Shown here: piece by piece, positions 59,881 through 64,000 of the stretch
How positions within the stretch are numbered: position 1 is the stretch's first letter
How the letters are laid out: the number at the start of each line of letters is the position of its first letter
NCBI GenBank assembly: GCA_020440645.1
Contig: JAGRNR010000001.1
Coordinates: forward strand, 139,221-203,220
Reading direction: 5' to 3'
Source of the DNA: JAHEFU01 sp020440645
GTDB taxonomy: Bacteria; 4484-113; JAFGCY01
Length of the DNA: 64,000 nucleotides
Notes under the pieces: model-generated
What the model saw: the letters and a program-made list of their open reading frames with translations, nothing else
Told to the model about the DNA's origin: nothing
The model's database searches: none
Position numbers and translations under genes: made by a program

Positions 59881-60861
59881 CTAGCCCAGTGTGACCTGCT
59901 GCCCCTGGCCCTGTTCCAGCGCACGCAGCTGCACCTCCCAGGCCAGCACCACCTCGCTCAGTGGCATCCCGCTGCCGTTGTACAGCGTGATCTGCTCTGC
60001 CTCGGTCCGGCCATCCACGTCACCTGTGATCACCTGGCCCAGCTCAGCATGCATCCGCTCCCACTGCCATTTGTCTTCCTCGACCGCCGCCAGCAGGTTA
60101 CCGGCGCAGCTGCGGCTGTGCTCCGCATGGTCGCAGACCACCATGCAGCGCTGCACTGCAAAGGTATCAAGCTCGCGCACACCAGCCTCCGTGGCCCCCA
60201 GCGAATTGATGTGCGTGCCCGGCCGGAGCTGCGTACCCTTCAACATCCAGTCATCTGAGCTGCCATCCAGGCTGATGATGTCCGCATCGCTGACTGCCCC
60301 CGCCATGTCAGCCGTATGCACCGTGCGCACCCCGCTCGTCTTGCCGATCCAGTCCGCCAGCAGCCCGATCTCGTCAGCGCTGTCGGTGCTGACCAGCCGG
60401 CATTCCTCCAGTTTCGCCACACGGGCCACCGCCCGCGCCAGCTGCCTGGCATTCACCTGGTCGGCGATGATCGTATGCACCTTCGCATCCGCCGGCATCA
60501 GGTACTCACTGGCCAGCGCTGCATTGCAGGCCTTGGCAAGCTGGCTGATTAGCGATGCCTCAACGATCGCCGCCAGCTGGCCATTACTGAAGTTCTGCAG
60601 CAGGATGTAGCCCTGGGTCTGCAGGCGCCCGACGTCATTTGTGAATGCGTAGCTGGAATGCATCCCGACCACCGGTATCCCGGAGAATGTTGCACTCAGT
60701 CCATGCAGGCGCCGGCCGTCCACCCGCCTGCCGAGCTGCCCGGCGCTGCCGATGAAGGCTTCGCCGCGCGCGGAGTGGATATGGGCCTGCCTGGTCAGTT
60801 CCAGCGCATCATCAAGGTCCAGCAGCCGGCGGACACTTTCCCTGTCAACGATTATGGTCAT
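59881..60861 (-). CDS. Ornithine cyclodeaminase / mu-crystallin family protein
   Basis: 326 residues. The N-terminal part has LDLDDALELTRQAHIHSARGEA. The central NAD(P)-binding Rossmann segment (about 115-235) lacks a textbook GxGxxG; the strand reads AKVHTIIADQVNARQLARAVA. The C-terminal ITLYNGSGMPLSEVVLAWEV matches the family block. Members deaminate ornithine to proline or reduce ketimines. Identity over the nucleotide loop looks weak, so activity is uncertain. It lies 45 nt upstream of oppA on the same strand, suggesting that the importer brings an amino-acid-type substrate. It is divergent from dnaE. Confidence 0.8.
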   Translation of the reverse strand: MTIIVDRESVRRLLDLDDALELTRQAHIHSARGEAFIGSAGQLGRRVDGRRLHGLSATFSGIPVVGMHSSYAFTNDVGRLQTQGYILLQNFSNGQLAAIVEASLISQLAKACNAALASEYLMPADAKVHTIIADQVNARQLARAVARVAKLEECRLVSTDSADEIGLLADWIGKTSGVRTVHTADMAGAVSDADIISLDGSSDDWMLKGTQLRPGTHINSLGATEAGVRELDTFAVQRCMVVCDHAEHSRSCAGNLLAAVEEDKWQWERMHAELGQVITGDVDGRTEAEQITLYNGSGMPLSEVVLAWEVQLRALEQGQGQQVTLG

Positions 60862-60886
60862 GGTCTGGCATTGCTCTCCTGTGCTG

Positions 60887-60892
60887 ATTATA
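60887..60892 (-). promoter_or_regulatory. -10 element of the cyclodeaminase-like gene
   Basis: TATAAT on the minus strand, 25 nt before ATG 60861, giving a leader of about 19 nt with AGGAG. It lies back to back with the dnaE promoter. Confidence 0.5.
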
Positions 60893-60947
60893 TGGGAAAG
60901 CCCGCTTCAGGTTGAGCCTGATTGCCAGCACGCCGGATCGCCCGGGT

Positions 60948-60953
60948 TATAAT
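60948..60953 (+). promoter_or_regulatory. -10 element of dnaE
   Basis: A perfect TATAAT. The predicted start near 60960 makes the RNA begin with the first leader hairpin. A GTG at 60961, in frame with dnaE, lies 7 nt downstream. Confidence 0.6.
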
Positions 60954-60960
60954 TTCCCCA

Positions 60961-61015
60961 GTGGCCGCCGGCCACGGCGGAAAGCGGGATGGAGATCCCG
61001 GGGGCAGTGCGCCCC
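60961..61015 (+). promoter_or_regulatory. Structured dnaE leader with three tandem hairpins
   Basis: Three perfect stems in a row: GTGGCC-GCC-GGCCAC (60961-60975), CGGGAT-GGAG-ATCCCG (60985-61000) and GGGGC-AGTGC-GCCCC (61001-61015). They are followed by AGGAAGAGG and the GTG start at 61036. No known riboswitch class is recognised. It may be an mRNA-stability or translation-control element. Confidence 0.55.
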
Positions 61016-61035
61016 ACAGGCAGGAAGAGGCATCA

Positions 61036-64000
61036 GTGACGGACTTCGTTCACCTTCACAACCACAGTGAGTACTCACTGCTGGACGGAATTGCGCGCAT
61101 CGACGACATGGCCAGCCGGCTCAAGGAGCTGCAGTTAGACAGCTATGCGCTGACCGACCACGGCGTGATGTACGGCGCGATGGAGTTCTACACCAAGATG
61201 CACAAGGCCGGCATCAAGCCGATCATCGGCAACGAGGTCTACGTTGCCAGCCGCCGCCTGACCGACAAGGACGCCGAACTGGACCGCGTCCGCTACCACT
61301 TCGTGCTGCTGGCGATGAACCAGGTCGGCTACCGCAACCTGATGCACCTGACCTCCATCGCCCACACCCATGGCTACTACTACAAGCCGCGCGTGGACGT
61401 CGAAGCGATCCGCAAGTACAACGAGGGCCTTGTCGCCCTGACAGCCTGCCCGGCCGGAGTGGTTGCCAGCCGCTTCCACCGTGAGGGGGAGAACGCCGCT
61501 GATACAGCGCTGCGCGAGTACCTCGACATCTTCGGCCCGGACCGCCTGTTCCTCGAGATCCAGAACCACGGCATCGACATCGAGGAGCCATTCCGCCAGT
61601 GGGCCGCCGACCAGTCCCGCCACTACGGTCTGCGCATGGTGGCCACCAATGACAACCACTACGTAAACAAGTCCGATGCCCAGCCGCATGACTGCGTGCT
61701 CTGCCTGCGTGACAAGAAGCTGCTGACCGACACCAACCGCCTGAAGTACTCCGGCCCGGACTACTACATCAAGACCCGTGAGGAAATGCAGGAGCTGTTC
61801 GCCGAATACCCGGAGGCGCTTGCCAACACCCGCGTGGTGGCGGACATGTGCAACCTCGAGCTGGACCTTGAGCAGGTGCATTTCCCGCGCTTCACTATCC
61901 CGCTGGAGGACATCCCGAAGCTGCGCGGCTGGCTGCTGGAGCATCCTGAGGATGCCGGCACCGTCGGCGTCGAGGATCCCGTCAGCGCAGATGAGCTGGT
62001 TGCCCTGTTTAACGCCAGTGAAGCCGAAGGTGAACTGGCCAGTACCACCGAGAAGCAGAAGTGCTTTGACACCATGCTGCGCCGCGATGTCTACGAGGGC
62101 ATCGTCAAGCGCTACGGCGAGATCACGCCTGAACTGCGTGAGCGCGTGGAGTACGAGCTGTCGGTGATCATTCCAAAGGGCTTCACGACCTACTTCCTGA
62201 TCTGCGCCGAGTTCTGCCAATGGGCCCGCAGCCAGGGCATCCCGGTCGGTCCCGGCCGTGGCTCGGCGGCAGGCAGTGTTGTCTCCTATGCACTCGAGAT
62301 AACTGATCTGGACCCGATCCACTTCGGCTTCTACTTCGAGCGTTTCCTCAACCCCGAGCGCATCGAGCTGCCGGATGTCGACATCGACTTCTGCATGCGC
62401 CGCCGCGACGAGGTGATTGAGCATGTCAAGCAGAAGTACGGTGCGGACCGCACTGCCCTGATCGTGACCTACTCCCGCCTCAAGGCCCGGGCAGTCGTCA
62501 AGGCTGTGGCCCGCACCAAGGGGCTGGAATACCAGTTCGTGGACCGTGTTGCCAAGGAGATCCATGGCCTCGACCCCAAGCTCGAGGAGGCGGTCGCAGC
62601 CAGTGATGAACTGAAGCGCCTGATCCGTGACCATGACGAGGTGCGGGAGCTGATCGAGGATGCCAAGGCGCTGGAAGGCATCGCCGCCCACCACAGCGTG
62701 CATGCCGCCGGTGTGGTGATCGCACCGGAGGAGCTGCCGAACTTCGTGCCGGTCCAGCCGCACAAGGACAGCGACCTTCGTGTGACGCAGTATGCGATGG
62801 ACACCGTTCCCTACACCGGCCTGGTTAAGTTCGACTTCCTCGGCCTGCGCAACCTGACAATCATTGAAGATACGGTCGACTTCATCCATACGATTGGCGG
62901 AAACAGGGACTTCGACCTGCGCGACCTGCAGGACGGGGACGCCGAGACCTATGCCATGCTGCAGCGCGGCGACGGCTACGGCGTGTTCCAGTTTGAAGCG
63001 CCGCAGGTGCGCAAGATGCTGATCGACGGCCGGCCCGCCAACGTGCTGGACCTTGCGGCGATCAACGCTGCCAACCGCCCGGGCCCGATCCAGTCCGGCA
63101 ATACCGCCCGCTACCTCGAAGCCCGTAAGAAAGGAACTGAGGCAGCCTCGCTCTATCCAAGCATCGGCGAGATCCTCGAATCCACCGGTGGTGTGCTGCT
63201 CTTCCAGGAGCAGGTGCTGGAAATTGCCCGCAAGCTCGGCGGCTTCACCCTCGGGGAAGCGGACGTGCTGCGCAAGGCGATGGGCAAGAAGAAGCACGAC
63301 GTGATGGAGGCTCAGAAGCTGAAATTCGTCGCCGGTGCCCGTGAGCGCAACATTGCCGAGAAGGAGGTCGAGGCCATCTGGGACATGATGGCGCAGTTCG
63401 CCGCCTACGGCTTCAACAAGGCGCACAGTACCTGCTACTCCTGGATCAGCTACCAGACCGCCTACCTGAAGTGCCACTACCCGAGCTTCTTCATGACGGC
63501 GATGCTCAACAACTTCATGGGCAACAGCGCCAAGCTCGCCGAGATCCTCGGCCAGTGCCGCAAGATGCGCATCCCGGTGCTGCCCCCCAGTGTCAACGCC
63601 GGCCGCTTCGACTTCGTACCAACGAGTGACGGCGGCATCATCTTCGGCCTCGGCGGCATCAAGGGCATCGGTGAGAAGGTCGTGCTCGAGATCGTAGACG
63701 AGCGCCGCCAGGGCGGTGAGTTCAAGTCTCTGGCCGGTTTCCATGAGCGCATGAAGGGCAAGGGCGTCAACAAGAAAGTGCTGCAGGGCCTGGCCAAGGC
63801 CGGCGCCTTCGACTGCATCGAGTCCGACCGCATCGAGCTGCTGAAGAACCTGGACGACATCGAAAGCTACATCAAGGGCCCTGACAACCAGATCAGCCTG
63901 TTCGGCGAGGAGGCACCCCCTCCTGTCGCCGGTGGCGAGCTGGCCAGCCGCGATGTCACCCCGCAGGACATGGCCTACTTCGAAAAGGAAGCGATCGGTG
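61036..64000 (+). CDS. dnaE: DNA polymerase III alpha subunit, 3'-truncated
   Basis: 988 residues to the right edge, where the frame is open. GTG 61036 follows AGGAAGAGG and gives the family start FVHLHNHSEYSLLDG. An in-frame GTG at 60961 would add 25 low-complexity residues. The PHP domain keeps all expected metal residues by eye (HLHNHSE, LTDHG, NEVY, TNDNHY), unlike E. coli. The catalytic triad is in PDVDIDF (447-451) and FDFLGL (D600). GPGRGSAAGS and the FNKAHSTCYSWISYQTAYLK fingers block are present. The signature QISLFGE appears near residue 950. An insertion of about 45 residues (near 295-342) separates PHP from the palm. It is the replicative polymerase. Confidence 0.97.
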   Translation, partial: MTDFVHLHNHSEYSLLDGIARIDDMASRLKELQLDSYALTDHGVMYGAMEFYTKMHKAGIKPIIGNEVYVASRRLTDKDAELDRVRYHFVLLAMNQVGYRNLMHLTSIAHTHGYYYKPRVDVEAIRKYNEGLVALTACPAGVVASRFHREGENAADTALREYLDIFGPDRLFLEIQNHGIDIEEPFRQWAADQSRHYGLRMVATNDNHYVNKSDAQPHDCVLCLRDKKLLTDTNRLKYSGPDYYIKTREEMQELFAEYPEALANTRVVADMCNLELDLEQVHFPRFTIPLEDIPKLRGWLLEHPEDAGTVGVEDPVSADELVALFNASEAEGELASTTEKQKCFDTMLRRDVYEGIVKRYGEITPELRERVEYELSVIIPKGFTTYFLICAEFCQWARSQGIPVGPGRGSAAGSVVSYALEITDLDPIHFGFYFERFLNPERIELPDVDIDFCMRRRDEVIEHVKQKYGADRTALIVTYSRLKARAVVKAVARTKGLEYQFVDRVAKEIHGLDPKLEEAVAASDELKRLIRDHDEVRELIEDAKALEGIAAHHSVHAAGVVIAPEELPNFVPVQPHKDSDLRVTQYAMDTVPYTGLVKFDFLGLRNLTIIEDTVDFIHTIGGNRDFDLRDLQDGDAETYAMLQRGDGYGVFQFEAPQVRKMLIDGRPANVLDLAAINAANRPGPIQSGNTARYLEARKKGTEAASLYPSIGEILESTGGVLLFQEQVLEIARKLGGFTLGEADVLRKAMGKKKHDVMEAQKLKFVAGARERNIAEKEVEAIWDMMAQFAAYGFNKAHSTCYSWISYQTAYLKCHYPSFFMTAMLNNFMGNSAKLAEILGQCRKMRIPVLPPSVNAGRFDFVPTSDGGIIFGLGGIKGIGEKVVLEIVDERRQGGEFKSLAGFHERMKGKGVNKKVLQGLAKAGAFDCIESDRIELLKNLDDIESYIKGPDNQISLFGEEAPPPVAGGELASRDVTPQDMAYFEKEAIG

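Noticed and set aside
60961..61035. dnaE translation from GTG 60961
   Set aside because: It would add a Gly/Ala/Arg-rich tail encoded by the hairpins, while GTG 61036 follows a ribosome site and matches the family start. Kept only as an alternative in the findings.
61135..63744. 869-codon minus-strand frame
   Set aside because: Antisense of dnaE, whose motifs are all present on the plus strand.

Overview
The window is a G+C-rich chromosomal segment from a free-living bacterium. It holds about 50 protein genes, one tRNA gene and no insertion sequence, prophage, integrase or CRISPR array. An LpxC homologue, a CusBA-type tripartite efflux pair and many lipoproteins and signal peptides point to a diderm. 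SepF, RNase J, a SigB/RsbW-type pair and a murC-ddl-ftsQAZ-yggS-sepF-rnj order are more typical of Terrabacteria-like lineages. I cannot name the phylum from sequence alone.

Layout. 1-6.4 kb: copper/silver module (two NosL-like proteins, CusB, CusA), closed by a terminator. 6.4-11.4 kb: lipoprotein, small membrane protein, PAP2 phosphatase, pirin, secreted phosphoesterase. 11.5-16.6 kb: a giant subtilase lipoprotein with dockerin-like repeats, and an SDR. 16.7-19.5 kb: PerR-katG peroxide-defence operon with an inverted-repeat operator. 19.5-24.2 kb: DUF2200, thioredoxin-reductase-like protein, tRNA-Glu, DUF1905/YdeI protein, glyA, ABC-2 permease, solitary HicB-like protein. 24.2-33.1 kb: cell-wall and division operon on the minus strand. 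33.2-39.9 kb: sensor without an output domain, pyrimidine phosphorylase, and a three-gene unit of Ntn-asparaginase, DUF4127 and FAD oxidoreductase. 40-43.7 kb: rpoD, P-loop kinase, membrane protein, cyclase. 43.7-54.8 kb: FHA and vWA-FHA membrane proteins, rdgB, DUF58, M20 amidohydrolase, SNF2 helicase, lpxC, BatA-like vWA protein. 54.8-60.9 kb: alternative sigma factor with a degenerate anti-sigma partner, Opp-type importer without ATPases, ornithine-cyclodeaminase-like protein. 60.9-64 kb: dnaE with a highly structured leader, cut by the right edge.

The most striking property is transcriptional. Roughly a dozen genes have a TANNNT -10 hexamer, often preceded by GC, placed 6-8 nt before the start codon, with no Shine-Dalgarno sequence. 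This predicts leaderless mRNAs. Genes inside operons, and others such as katG, ftsZ, pirin, rpoD and oppA, keep a clear GGAG-type ribosome site, so two translation-initiation modes coexist.

Genes are tightly packed. Many neighbours overlap by ATGA or GTGA, and two convergent pairs end on shared or abutting palindromic stop codons. No stretch over 300 bases lacks a gene. The longest gaps are 20957-21203, which holds the tRNA, and 39872-40100, the rpoD leader region. Both edge genes (NosL-like at the left, dnaE at the right) are partial.
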